Below the pieces are notes generated by a model. The model was not told the DNA's origin, made no database searches, and worked only from the letters and a program-made list of their open reading frames with translations. The position numbers and the translations under genes are program-made. A DNA stretch of 64,000 nt, from positions 189,448 through 253,447 of the forward strand of contig VTPC01090691.1 of the NCBI GenBank assembly GCA_011009095.1, in the 5' to 3' direction. Positions 22,697 to 36,076 of the stretch are shown here, piece after piece (position 1 is the stretch's first letter; the number at the start of each line of letters is the position of its first letter). The DNA is from Ignelater luminosus (Eukaryota; Arthropoda; Insecta; Coleoptera; Elateridae).

Positions 22697-25600
22697 GGAT
22701 TTTTAAAAGAAATAAATTATAATGGTGGGTTGCAGAATCTCAATCGGATCAGGAATAAAGAGCTTCGTGAGAACACTGCGCTGGCTTTTCTTATTTTTTT
22801 TTCGAATCGATATGTGGACAAACAAAGTGAGAATATTTGTCACTAAGATATATTCAGGAGAAAAAAGCGTCCTGTTAGCCGTTTGGTTAATTCTCGCCCA
22901 ACTTTTGCAGCAATCAACTTTTTCGCTAAAATCCTGTCCAATTTTGGTGAAGTCATCGTCCATTGATTGTTCCTCAGCTGCTAAATTTAAGCATCCTTGT
23001 CCATGCCAATCAAAGGACATGTTTGAGCACCGCGGTCGAGCTGCATTGTTTTCCACAACTCATTTTGCAGTTAGCGAAAATCATCAACCAACAGACGGCA
23101 CTAGATTTTGTCAAAATAGCAAAAAAGAGGGTACAGACGATGTTGCCAGATTTGAAGATTTTAAAAGGTTTATTACTGTCTTCAATCATAGGATTGCAAT
23201 TCAAGAATAGAAATCAAAGTTCGTGTCTCTTTGGTATAAAGAGGCGATAAAATGTTCCAAGTCTCCTCTGCGTGGGCAACATATCTTGTTCTCTCCATTA
23301 ATCAATTTGATGAAATACTGTATAGGAATGATTTGTAAAGCAGAAGATATAGGCGACAGTCTTTATAGAATCATAACAGAACAAAATCCTAAATTAAAGA
23401 CCATTCAAGCAATGCTTTATGAGACAACTTTCCAAAACAAGTACAACGCAAGACCAAGCAATACGGGAGGGGTAGATGAACGGATTTCGGCTAAGTGAGC
23501 GATAGATGTGCGTTTCTTATCAACTCCCTGTGATTATTCTTTTTATTCTTTGCAATAATCTCATTCAAAAAGGTATCCAATGTCTCCTAGTCCGAATATC
23601 CTCGCGAATTATTATTATTGTTGCCGCCAATTTGATTGCGCTGCTCAGCTATATTTTTCAACTGCCATAAACAAAGATACTTAGATTCAGAGATAGAAAA
23701 AGAACTAACGGAAGATGACCCGATTAGCAAATAAAACTAAAAGTAAGATTTTAGTGGAATGAGTCCACGGGGGAAATCACTTAAGAAGAAGACTCTGAGT
23801 CTTACCCCATGAACAGTGTGAAAATGAGCTCAAATTACAAAAAGCACTTTTGCGAGAAAAAAAACATAAAATCAGTAGAAATCGTGTGTAAAGAAATAAA
23901 TGCGCCTTGCAGAAGAGGTTCTGCCCTACAGTTTTCTTCTTAATCAGTCGGTTTTGCAATATTTGCCTTGAAAACCGCGTTAAGATTAATTTTTGGACAT
24001 GCGCCCTTAAATTACTCCCACCTTTGAAAAGTCAAAAGGTCTGTACGATATTTTGCAATGACAAATGTTTACCACCCCATTTGCTTTTTCCGCCCGAAAA
24101 AATTGGTTATAACTAATAAGAAATATTTCTTATAAAAAAACTTTCAGTTCCGTTTCGTTTATGGCTTGGAACTAAATTATCTAGGTAAAAGCAATAGAAA
24201 TGGGCTTCTTAAAACATTTAGCAAACTATCGGTTTTAAAAAACAGGAAGAAATAGAAGTACTCTCAACATTAATAAATTATGATATTAAATTGAATAATT
24301 TAAGACAAATTATTTTTGATTTATAAGAAATTTGAGTTTTAGGTCAATGGCAGCGCACTTGTGCAATTGCAGCACATCTGAATATTACTAAAATAATAAA
24401 AAGTTAATATTATCGCTCATTATATGAGCTGTTATGGCTAGGGGTTGTTTGGTAGTAAACACTACATAATAACTCCAATAGATACGTGACCATCAAGTTA
24501 TACTCACTTCTTCAGTTTTCCTTTTATGTAATAACTGATTTGTAGAATGTCATACATTCAAGTATCTCAGAGGCTACATAAGTTGATGAGATAAAATTTT
24601 CTGTAGAAGTATTGCCATAAGAGATCTGCCATTTTATAAAATCTCATAATTGATAATTTTGCCAAAAGCAGAAATGATGAGGGAACAATTCACTACTTTA
24701 AACAATAAATGGCATGTGACGAAGAAAGCCAATGATTCTCGGTATGTTTATCTTGCTGTAGTTGAAACTTGACATATGATTTGTTGAAGTGAATGTTAAA
24801 TTGATTTCAAAATGGACGGAATTCCATTTGTTTTCAGTGGTTAAACGTTCACCTTTAAAAGAAGCGTGCCCTTTTCCTTCTTCACCTTCACATCTGGCAA
24901 AGGCAGCAGTTGGAAGATTTTATTCTTTACAGCAACACTTCTACAAAAAATTTCACTTCAACAACTTGCGCAGTTTTTGTGACACTTGAAAATAGCAAAA
25001 ACGGTGTAAACGACAGAGTAAGAACTTTCCTGAAAACATGAGAACAAACAAATTTCTAAAAAGAAGACTGAGGGAAGTATAATTCGATGACCAAGTACTG
25101 TATAAACTGTTATTCGCAAAGGTTCAAAGAATGAAATTTTGACAACCAGAGAATCCTTTTTTGGCATTTTTCATCATAATTATGTCATGCGATCTTTAGG
25201 ATTGAAATCTGTGTATCAAGATATTGAGAAAGTCAGCACAAAAAAGCAGTTTCTTAGCTCTCCCACCATAGCTGAAAAGACTATTTTGTTGAAAGTACAC
25301 AAGTTTTGCCATAAACCTTATTAACACTAAATCTAAATATTCTTCATCTTCTCTTTATAGATTAAAACTCATAATAAATCATTAATTTAGAATAAATAGT
25401 CTTGCAACTTTTTGATTTGTTTTGGGAGTCCTCACAAAAGTACTGGTTGTTAAGTTTAAGTCTTCTCAATCATAAGAATGATCTCGTTCCCTGCTCTCAC
25501 TTCTATGGTGCAGCTACACCAGGGCCCATAAAAGCCAAAAAGAAACTAATTTTTTGTGTCTTTCTTTCAAGGATGTTTGAGAAGATGAGATACCTATTCA

Positions 25601-28160
25601 AAGATTATCTTGCACAGATTGAGAATTTTATATTCATAAGATCATAGTACACTACTGATTTAGTTGTGTTTATCTTACCAGCTGTTCTGCCCAGTGAGTA
25701 GAATGGTTAACTTACGAGCTTAGCAGTTTGGGTTTTATATCTGGTAGAAATGCGCAGAATTTAAAAAATTACAATCCGTCAAGTTTTACTACTTGATCGT
25801 AATAATCTGAGAAATGGAGATTATCTGGATTCGCAGTTGGAGAATTTTGCAGTTCCAGTGCTTCGGAATCTACGTAAAATTATAATTCTATTTGTCTAAA
25901 TTCTAAAGCCTCTCACCTAGAATTGTTTTAATTATCACAGTATGGTTTACGTTCTATACCTATTAACTACGTTGAGGTTTTTAAGGTCAATGTACGTTTT
26001 TTGAAGAAAGCCAAGAAAATACAACATAGGTAATGACAATTGCATCAGGATAACGTTATTTTCACGTATTGTGCTTGGTTAAAGTGATATCTTTTAAAGC
26101 AGAATGATGTTGCTTGTGTTCTTCATCCTTCTTACAGGATTGAGAGGGTCTCTTGCCATCGTTTCTTTGATCTTACTACCAAGAAGCAGAAGGAATACTA
26201 CTCTATTGATACTCTAATTGAGAAATTTATTTTTTGAAAATAATTATTCTCGTAACAACTGTCCCTTTTCTGAATGAGCAGGTCTAAAAGTTCATCTGTG
26301 AATATCACGCATAAAACATTTAAGAGCCCGTACTTATGTAAATAGTTGAAGACCTTATGTAAGAAAGGGGCTGAGTGCCGAAAATTTAGTTTTTATGATT
26401 TTGCGGTAGAAAGGTGTTATATACCATCGAGAATTATTATTCTTAGCCCATTTGATAAATATATCAAATGGGCTAAGTACCAAATACATTAAAAAGGTTG
26501 GAATTGCGGAATATAGATGGCTCATCTGGTAAGTAGGATTCCTGTTATGTTAGAAAGATGCGAAGTACCATCTCTAACGTTAATATTTTTAACAAATATG
26601 CAATTTAATCTGCACGTGCTGTTTGTTTATTAGCTTATTAGGTATATATAGCTTTGTTTGTGGAGTTTTATTATTTATAAGTTAGTCGGAACCTTAAAAC
26701 TTAAATGCTACCAGAAAAAAAGAAACCAAATGAAATTGTAAGTTTAGCAGTATTTGCTGTTGATTTATGTCACTTAGAGTTACGTCTAGTATTTTTAGGC
26801 TACTTTCAAACTGATATCGTATGAATTCAAACTACAGCTCTTTACCATTTTCACCAACAAACAGATGAATGTCAAGAAACCTACGTCACGGAGTTCATTC
26901 ATATGAGTAATATAAAACGCCCAAGATATGGTATGTATGTAGAATCAAGAAATAGTCGTAGACAATGCATTGCATGGTTCAATGTTCCCAATAGAAAAAG
27001 CAACATTGTACAAGTCTGCAATGGTACATTTATGGTCATATTTGCTGTTACCCGTAAAAGGATTGAAACCTTGATTAATAAAAAGAAAATGGGAGAAACT
27101 AATTTCCAGAACCGCGCCATTAAAATTTGGTAGAGGTGATAGAGATATAGTAAGAAGTTATATCCAGTCAATACCAAAAGATATCAGCCATTATTCGTAC
27201 TTAAGCTCAGCCTTAAATATATGTTGACTATACAGGGTTTTTAAAGGCAGATATTCAGCAAGTCCTATCACCCAAGATTTTATCGACTTTTTATACCTAC
27301 CCTTATTCATTCAGAAATGTTTTATCCAAGGTAATTGTCATGTTTCAATTTAAATAGAGTGGAAGATATCGGTCAACCCGTTATGTACAAGTGGAATGAC
27401 AGCATTGGCAATGAAATAAGTTCGTGTTCTAAGTCAAGGTATTACTGAGAAGAAACATCTTGTTATATGAAGTGATAATTGTTGCGTGCAAAACAAAAAC
27501 CGCATGATGGTGTTTACTTTACTTATTTACATACATACGATGACGTTAAGTTTAATTTTTTTTTCTGGCGATCACCGGTGAAATATTGGATAGAGAATGC
27601 TTTGTGTGTCGTCTTTTGTGATTAATACGTATAGCCAAAGCGGAATATACGCAGTTATTGTTTTAGTTTTGTTTCATTTTCGTTTAAATTCGAAGGTCTG
27701 CGCATCGGTAATTTTCAGACATTTTGTAATTATTTTCTTTCGTCCACATACTTGTAATTATAAGGCTACAAAAAATCTTCCCATACTTCTAAGGGTTTTG
27801 TTATGCCCTCAAAGTAATCAAAAATTATGTTTCTAATTACCAGAATACAATTACGGCATAAATGGCGGATGGAGCACATCAAGTCTTGCAGGTCTCTGAA
27901 TGTGGCGCATCTGCATTACCGATAGCAGTTTTCGTGGCACATGGTCCAGTTCGTGTTTTAATTTCCTGTTGTGGTCTTATTTTCAAAGAAAATCTAAAAC
28001 GGTTTTCTAATACTGTAAGTAATGTACTAGAATTTTGGTTGTTGTCTTCGGTTGTCGTATTTGGATTATACTGTTACGTATTTGAGGTTAGAATTTCATT
28101 GGTTTTAAAATTCGCTACTACGTTGTCGAACTTTTACAAAAAGGCCTTGAGTTTGAAGAA
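22697..28160. other. Intronic stretch without firmly recognised genes
   Basis: Several open frames crowd 22700-23500: 162 codons on plus at 22722-23210, and 117 codons on minus at 23056-22703 with CSNMSFDWHGQGCLNLAA. They overlap each other, and neither carries a domain I can name. A stretch at 24850-24990 (plus) reads AAVGRFYSLQQHFYKKF, weakly like the region ahead of BEL/Pao reverse transcriptase, too weak to call. The rest is AT-rich. Confidence 0.45.
26442..26477. repeat. Perfect 16-bp hairpin
   Basis: CTTAGCCCATTTGATA (26442-26457) is followed by a 4-nt loop and its exact reverse complement TATCAAATGGGCTAAG (26462-26477). A perfect stem this long in unique-looking sequence is unlikely by chance. 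It may be the core of a small foldback element. Confidence 0.85.
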
Positions 28161-28169
28161 AATCGAGAA

Positions 28170-29795
28170 GATACTCCTTCTATGATGACTTAGAAAACTC
28201 GAATAACGTCGATACTGTAATAATTCAACCGGACGTAGATGAGCTTAGTGATGAAGAGCAGTTTGACGATGACGTTGGACTCAACGATGCTCCTTCAATG
28301 GATGACGTAGTTGGAACATTGGAAATTCACGCCATCACCAAGAAACCCGGCATATCAAGAAACGTTGCAAGCACTTCAAAGAAAAGTACTAAGAAAAATG
28401 TGAAAACCAGCCATTGCATTGTGGAGGAAACAAGAATCAAGTGACTCAAATTTTGGAAACTCTGAAACGGAAACCATACGCCTACTGAATCATTTCAAGA
28501 AATCTTCGACAGCGATGTTTGTGAGTATATTGTAAAAGAAACTTCGTTATTCAGCCAACAAAAATGAATCAAGTTTTATTTTTTCTACAGATGAATTGAA
28601 CTCATTCTTAGGCATATTGCTATTTTTTGGTTATAAAGCTCTTTCATCAGAACGAATGTACTGAAGCAATGATGATTACTTAGGATGCCCTGTGGTTAAA
28701 GCTACAATGAGTCGAAACAGATATCTGAAAATAAAAAGCCTTCTACACTTTCAAGACAATTCTCGGGAAACGAAAATAAAGACGACGGGGGCTTTAAAAT
28801 TAGACCTCGGATACCCAAAATTCACGCCCACTTTCAAAAGTTGGGAGTTTTTGATACAAATTTAGCAGTAGATGAAACGATGATTCTATTTCGGTCGGAA
28901 TAACCTCAAGCAGTTTATAAGGGGAAAACTCATCCCTTTTGGATATAAGTTGTGTGAATTGTGTCGGCAGTCTGGCTACTGTTATAATTTTAATTTATAT
29001 ACAGGCCGGGATCAAGTAGATGAAATGAATGAACTAACTTTAGGCTCTCTAATGATATTCAGTAAGTTAGAATGCGTTAGTTTCCCACAGTCACGCAATA
29101 TTTCTTGATTCACCTAGCGAACAGGCAGTTTTGTAGAGAGGTACGATCAGGGAAAATAGATTGCAGAAGTGTCCCTTGGAGAACTCACGAACGAAGTCAA
29201 AACAGGGCGCTTTTGGCTGTAGGTACGATACTAACGGAGAGATCTGTCTTGTTAGGTGAAATGACAATAGATGTGTCAACGTGACCATTAATTATGATGT
29301 TATATCATCACTGACCACTGTGCAAAGGTACCGTAGAAAGGAAAAGAAGAAGATTCCCGTATCGCAACCTGCAGTAATAAAAACCTACAATAAATCAATG
29401 GGAGGCGTTGGCCAGCATGACTGGTTAGTCGGTAAGTATCAGACAAATACACGAGGCAAGAAGTGGTACTAACCAATCTTTGTGCGGTTGCTGGATGTAG
29501 CTGTTGTAAATTCCTGGATACTCTACAGACATATACATGGACGACCCGCACTATCGCTAGTTAAATTCCGAAGAAGTGTTGATATCACACTTTTAAAGAG
29601 ATGAGTCTAAACGTACGCAAGGTTCAAGTGCTCCCACCCCTAACATTCGTTATGATCAGAAGATTCCACATTACGTTGCTAAAAGAGACAAACAACGTAG
29701 ATACTAACTGGAGAGATGTCAAAGCACACCGCGTACTTACTGTGTGACATGTAACGTAACCTTACGTATTGAATGTTTCACTTACCATAATCACT
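28170..29795 (+). pseudogene. piggyBac-class transposase (PGBD-like), degenerate
   Basis: This is a decayed DDD transposase of the piggyBac superfamily. In order: an acidic N-terminus (YDDLENSNNVDTVIIQPD, then DELSDEEQFDDD, about 28173-28290); FSTDELNSFLGILLFFGYKA and MSRNRYLKIKSLLHFQDN; AVDETM with the first catalytic Asp at 28871-28873; GYCYNFNLYTGRDQ; HAIFLDS with the second Asp at 29107-29109; GTIRENRLQKCPL; VQRYRRKEKKKI; YNKSMGGVGQHDWLV, where the third catalytic Asp of MGGVD is Gly (GGC at 29410-29412); RGKKWY; LLDVAVVNSWILYRHIH; and a Cys-rich tail HYVAKRD and CNVTLRIECFTYHN. Several stops and frame changes break it; one is TGA in LVRW, probably from TGG. TTAA-flanked ends were not identified. 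Confidence 0.9.
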
Positions 29796-32700
29796 AGTAT
29801 GTTCCTTTTTTCCATATAACATAGTGTGTTCTTTTTCTTTTCTTCAATACACAAGACAAAAAAAGTATGTCCTTTTGTTCTCCTTGTGAGATTTATTTTT
29901 GTAGATATATTTATTTGAAATACTATTTTGATTATTATATACGAACAAAACAGTTGTGTTAGACGCTTAAAAAGGGATGGAAGCCAAACGATTCGTAAGG
30001 GCAACCTAGAAACAGTATCAACCCCTATCCACCCAGCGCAGCGTCGTCATATGATGACAAGCTTTTCCAATGAAATGGAAAGTTGAAAAATTAAACTTTG
30101 CCAAAATTAACATTCTTGAATTTTTTAAAGGCACTAGCACTGCTTATTTTGTCAATTTAAGAAAAAAAGTACAAATTTGTGCGTTAACGGGTTAGGTAAG
30201 ATTTTATGATGCATCTCTTTCAATACGAATTAAAACGATATTTCATAGTTTAAGCAACAGATATCCGAGTGCTGATATCTCTGGTTGCGTTTGATTGTTT
30301 GGCCTTTTGTTTTGTTTTGTTTGGGATTTAAGACACCGCTTGTTCAATTATTTGGACATGGTGACAGCAGCATGGTTTAATAGTCAACAGATTTTGTCTC
30401 AAAAACTCAATTTGTAATCAAGCAACAAATGTCTAACTTTCTGATCTTTACATTTTTCTAGGGGCTCAAACACTTATTCAGGCGAACTGTCTTGGATCTA
30501 ACAAGAAATTCTGAATGATAAAAAGATCAAGATCAGTGAAATTTGAGGCTCCTCAATCGAGTTCGTTAAAGGGTTAAGACATAATCGTTCAAAACGACTA
30601 TAAAGGTTGGGAACATTTCTAATTTTTGACATTTTTAGATCTCTTGATTAAGGTAGTTTACACATAACGAATCAACAAATGGTAGTGACTTTTTTGTAAA
30701 AAAGTTTTCTCATTAAAACAACTCTGAATCATTAGTAAAGAATCTAGAAATTTCCAAAAATTGGTATATTCAAAAGTATTAGTAATGAAAGTAAGTAAAC
30801 AAACCCCTTCATCTGCTTGAACGTGGAAATTTGAAGATTCCAAAACAACGAAGATTTCTGAAATTGCCGTCTCAGTCACTGATTTGCCAATTTTCAGAAT
30901 GTCTTTGAACTTTGATTTATCTTATCGAAAAGAATTTAAAAACTCTAGTTCATTATTTTTTAAAGATGATAAAAGCATTTTTGGATTCTTGAATTACTCC
31001 GGATGAGTTTCGTTGGTGACTATTATTCAGGTGAAGTGCAACCTTCTTATATTCTATAACAAAATTCGCCAAACCATGGGTAATACATTTTCCCCCAAAA
31101 ACGATTTTCCTTGGACAATCCGATAGGATAAGCTCGTGCGGATTCTATAAGCAGCTTCCAAATAAATAACAAAGGTTATCAGATTCCAAATTGCTAGATT
31201 TAGAGCTTAGATTGTTTTTATCAGACATTGAGTTATGGGAGGTTGCTCAGAAACAAACTAAAAGATACCTATATCGCAAGAAAAAAATTTTGTTTCAATT
31301 AATCTGATAATTAACGTACTTACCACACTGTGTGCAAGACAAAAAATAATGAACTTTTTCGTTCCGATAATCCAAAAGTAGAATGAATTTTGACATTCAA
31401 TTGTGTATTGCAGACACAATGGATTTCATATTCATTAAAATTTGTTTATGCAATTTTGACAAACATTTAAGATAATGCTCTTGATTGTTGAAATCAATTT
31501 CACAGGAAACTCAAAAACCTAAACTTAAAAAAATGTTCACAATTAAACAAATAATAAAGAGAAGCGTTCGTTATAAAATTAACTTGTATACCAACAACAT
31601 AAACAATTTAATATATTAATTTATGTAACGAGTAGTACATAAATACACATATAAAATGTGTTGGTTTCGAGTTTTATCTGTAGTAGATGATCATGGTTGT
31701 TTTGGCCTTCATTTAAAAGCACGTTGGCACGAAATTAACTCCACTCTTGGCCATTTAATGATATTTTAATTTATAGCGCGGCTAATTTTTGTTAAATTAT
31801 CCACTATCATATAATTTTTTCCGGTATTAATGAAAGAATGGTACAATAATTACGGCTAATTATTTCCTTACGAGCATTGGAAAAAAAAGGTGTTCTTAAA
31901 AACTACTTACCAACGTCTTAATTGTTAAATAAATACTCTGAGAAATATGTTATTATACAAGCTGAAGTCGAGATAATATTAATTCGGTTTTTATTACGAG
32001 AATTATGGTAATTTTCAAAGTGTATATAAAAATATTAAAAAACTTGCCATCACCATCATCGGAACCCGACAACGCAGCACACCGCGTTTACGACGTCGTG
32101 AATGACTTCATAATTCGAAATTAAAAGACCGGATTTAAAGACATCAAACAAATGTGGGTTTATTTAAAAGGCAATGTTTTAAAACATTTTACTGTCATAA
32201 ATGTGTGTACTGTCTTTGTAGTACGTGCACTCAATGAATATAACTTCTAATATCAACAGTTGACGGGGACAATTAAAATTAATATTATTATCTGATAAAG
32301 ATCATGTTTATTGACGTTCCACCTGCGTGAAAAACGATTTCCCATTATGTATATGTGTCTAGATGAGCTCCACTGAAGCTGGTTATTAATGTTCCTAAAC
32401 TCTTCTGTATGTACGGGATTGTTTTGGAATGTTGTACCGAAGTGATCGATGTTTGTTAGTGAAGTATGGCGTAGGCGAATTATTATCTTTTACTGCAGCC
32501 ATACACCACCTTTGGAGAGCTTTACTACTTATATAGGTATTTGAGTTTCTTAAAATCATCCAAATAATTTGCAATAATTCAGAATGTACTTATTTCGTTG
32601 TGTGCAGCTGCAGATTTCTTTTAATGCAAAACAATCAATTTTTAAGTTTATACGCAAGAAGCTCGATTTTATATAATTATAGGGCGGGAAAAGTGGCTTT

Positions 32701-34130
32701 CGCGAACACAAACAATATTCAAGTTTCCATAAATGGTAAGACAATGATCATTATACTTAAAGTTATTCAAGAGAAATTTTGTTAAATGAGGGGAATTTTT
32801 GCAGAGACAAGAAATTTATTGATTTCACAGTTTTTATGAAAATGAAGTCGTCTGTAATCATAATAGAGTAATAAGTGGGATAAAAACAAGATTATTTGTT
32901 TGTTCCAAATTGTTTGTTTTAAAAAGCTTCCTAACAATGGTGGAATTAAAATCTGAAAATGTTAAAAAAAAGCAATGATGAAACTACTAATGTGTACGGA
33001 CGATAAACAGTCAATTCGTTAATGAAGATTGCATTTAATATAGAGAGTAAGAGTTTCTTTTCTAATATAGAATTAGAAACAAAGAATATGAAAAAGCAAA
33101 CTAATACTAAATTTCGAAGAAATAAGGTGAACAGACTATATTCCAAGAAGCTTTTTATAGACTATTGGTTTATAATAAGATTATGAATGAGTACGAAAAC
33201 CACACTGATTTTAATCTTTGCTTATACGTGAAATTTGTGGTTTTGATACGTGTAAAGCCTATTAATAAAAATAATGATCGAATTAATTAAAAATTCTCAA
33301 AGTAATGCCGGTCTTTTTGCAAGCCACAGGAAAGGTTTGAGATAACCTTCTTAACACTTACCAAGAAGGAGAAAATAAGACATCATTTTTGATTGATTTA
33401 CGATTTGCTTTTTACTTGATGTTTTTGTGTGTATAAAGTGTCCTGTTTTTTGTTACTCACTTCCTTTAATGCAATTGCAAAAATACATTCAAGCGCATTT
33501 AGTTTAATTGGGGATTTCCTTTCGGATCTCTTTTGTTTTCAATCAACAAGACTTGAAAAACTTTTTATTTAAATTTGATAATTTGGCTCAAAATCGGTTC
33601 TAAATATTTTGATTCAAAAACCGAAAGGCTATAGTTTTGTAGTCCTAATTGATCATAAAGCAAAAAAAGTAAACCAAGTGACCCTAGGAAAAGATTTCTT
33701 GTAAAGTGCGTCAGCGATTTGTGCAACTTCACAACCGTTTAAAAGCTTCTCACCAATTTCATTGACACCTAGAAGAATCACTACAATTTCAAGAAATATT
33801 GTTAAACGGTAAATTTTCAGAAATTATCTGGTCGCTTAATTTGAGCTTTATGGTTTCAAAAAGTCTATAGAAGATGAGACTCCACAGCTTACTATTTATT
33901 TCAAAGGGAATGCTCTTCAACTAACACTTAATCCTGATAAAAGAAGGGCGTCGTTCTTCCAATGATAAATTTTTATACTGGTTTGCTAAAAGAGAATTTT
34001 AATTAGTGGGGGTAATGGATAATGTAAGCTTGGTTTTTTTTAAGTGTATTGCTATGCATAAAGAACGATTTCCGAAATTCAGATGTTGATGAAAATCAAC
34101 TTTAGTACTTTAAAAAACATCATAGTTAGT
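29796..34130. other. Intronic stretch, no genes; CpG patch and homeodomain-core words
   Basis: No coding signal recognised. The interval 31640-32480 contains clustered TAAT/ATTA words and a patch with more CpG (CGACAACGCAGCACACCGCG near 32068), which makes it a reasonable enhancer candidate. Confidence 0.4.
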
Positions 34131-34134
34131 AAAA

Positions 34135-35252
34135 TGCGACAACGAGCCCCATAATGGGGCATGGGACATGAGGTAAGTTTATTCGTCTTTAGAGGATGAT
34201 TCTTCTTTCTTAGATTTTACATTACGAATTCGTTTTCCTTTCATTTGGGGCTTACTGGGGCACATGCTTCTCTTAAACTTGCTTTCGTTTTGCTATTTTT
34301 TGAAGCAAAATAGCAGATATTCTCTGTCTTCTACTACCTCTGCTCGTTTTCCGTTCCCCTGCTATTGGCAAACGACGAATGTCCTCTGGTGTCGAGACAT
34401 AGCCTCCAGATATTGAAGCAGTAGAAGTGAAAGAGTCAACAGAACAAAGCTAGTGGAAGATGACTCTTTGATTTTTGTTATGAACGTTGACGGTGTTGCT
34501 CCTGATGTTTTGCTGGAAGTGTCGAGAGGCAGATTTGTTTCATTTGTTTCCAATCTTGGTAGTTTAAGTGAAACAGTGTCTTTAAATTATTGGATTTTGA
34601 CTGGGAAGAAAATCAGTTGCATTAAAGATATTGCTATTAAACGGGTGAATTCCAGACGCTCTGAATCCTGCCACAATATTAACAGGTGACACAGCCTGCG
34701 GTAAAGCAGTAGCGACAATTACGGGTACATAATAAATGGTTGTAGTAGATCCAGGATGTGTCTTCACCGTCTACATTTCGCATGATTTACAAAGTGCTGC
34801 GTAAACCTTATAAAGTCATCTTTCTTCATCCACCCTGACGGATTTGCCCTTTCAACACTTCCTGGTGGACGGCTCCGAACAAAGTGTTCTTGATAATGTA
34901 CAGATGGATACACAAAAAATGGTGGTACACCATTTCCACCAGCAGAGACAGCAATAGCCATGGTTACCAGTGTGTTCCTTTCAGCAGAAGTTAAAGACCC
35001 AATTTGCTTAAATCCTTTAAATGCAACTATTTGATTTGGGCGTTGGATGGTGATTACTCCAGTTTGATCCATATTATATACGTCGTTTGTAAGGGAATGA
35101 TAGCGTTTCACGATGACAGACAAATCTTGAAATAAAAGATCCAAGTTCGGTTGATTAAAACTTGTAGCTCTAGATAAACTAGTGGTGTACGAAAGGCGTG
35201 GGTTCCTTTTGAGAACGCCAAACCAAGAGAAAAGGAATTTATCGACAAGCAA
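34135..35252 (-). pseudogene. pogo/Tigger-like (DDE_1, jerky-type) transposase, internally deleted
   Basis: The minus strand reads, from 35252, the end of a CENP-B-type DNA-binding region (RNPRLSYTTSLSRATSFNQ), then VYNMDQTGV with the first catalytic Asp at about residue 62 (the usual Glu of DETG is Gln), SLTSAERNTLVTM, GVPPFFVYPSVHYQEHF and KKDDFIRFTQHFVNHAK. It then jumps in another frame to QAVSPVNIVAGFRASGIHPF, NSNIF and DFLPS (34767-34582). The segment in between, which in intact relatives carries the second and third acidic residues (LDNHESH and PPHTSHKLQPLD region), is deleted. A basic, Ser-rich C-terminus (KGKRIRNVKSKKEESSSK) ends near 34180. The N-terminal helix-turn-helix domains are missing. 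It could not be active. Confidence 0.88.
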
Positions 35253-36076
35253 TATATTGATTCATAATGACATTTAGATTAATAATTATCTTAAAAGGAA
35301 CTTAGAAACCCCGAGGAAAATGATTTTTAAGTGATCGATAAAACTTGAAATTTGTTCCATCTTAAAAATAAATTAGTGTCTTCAAAAGATTTAAGTAAGT
35401 CAGCCACTGATTTGGGAAAGTGTTTCAATACCGAAAACAGAGAGCTAAAAATCATCTAACGTAATAACTTCAAAAACTTCAAAGACTTCAGAAACACAAC
35501 TACAGACTTTTACAATCTTCAGAAATCTAAACATCACTCAAGAAACTTCAACTTCATTACTGAAGAAGGTACAGATTCTTATAGGGGCTACCATTACTTC
35601 CAAACTCATAAATCAAGAACTCGTACTATTTGCTAAAAAAGGAATGTAAAAGAGTCAAAAGGTTGCTGTAAAATCTAAGAATGGAGTGTAATCTTGAACT
35701 ATAAATGAGTTTGCACCTGAAATGGTATTAATTGACTACAGAAAACCGTGACAAACATAAGAATGATAACTGGCAGAATAATAATAATAATCGAATCGGT
35801 GCAGCATTTTCTTAAAAATTACTTATCAACTGTTTCCATAATATATAATTTCTGATTTTGAGCATTTTTCTTCTTACTTGAAAATGATCAAAAAGGCTCT
35901 TGCTTTATGCTTTGGGAAAAGCTTACATTGTTTTATATTTCACAACAAAATGTTTTAAAATATCTCAACTAATAATTATTCAATTTTCAGTCTAGATTAC
36001 TGAAAGAGAAATGGCACTTTCCCTTGATCATGACATAATATCATTTATGTATTGGAGATCCATAGCTTAAGCTATG
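35253..36076. other. Intronic stretch without genes
   Basis: The start is rich in ACTTCA/TTCAGAAA words (35460-35600). A perfect 16-bp palindrome CATAGCTTAAGCTATG lies at 36061-36076, immediately next to the foldback hairpin. Confidence 0.5.

Noticed and set aside
24789-24989. Possible BEL/Pao pol fragment (GRFYSLQQHFYKKF)
   Set aside because: The similarity covers about 15 residues and no neighbouring reverse transcriptase motif follows in any frame.
27862-28185. Plus-strand 107-codon open frame just before the piggyBac relic
   Set aside because: It overlaps the start of the transposase region in another frame and has no recognisable domain.
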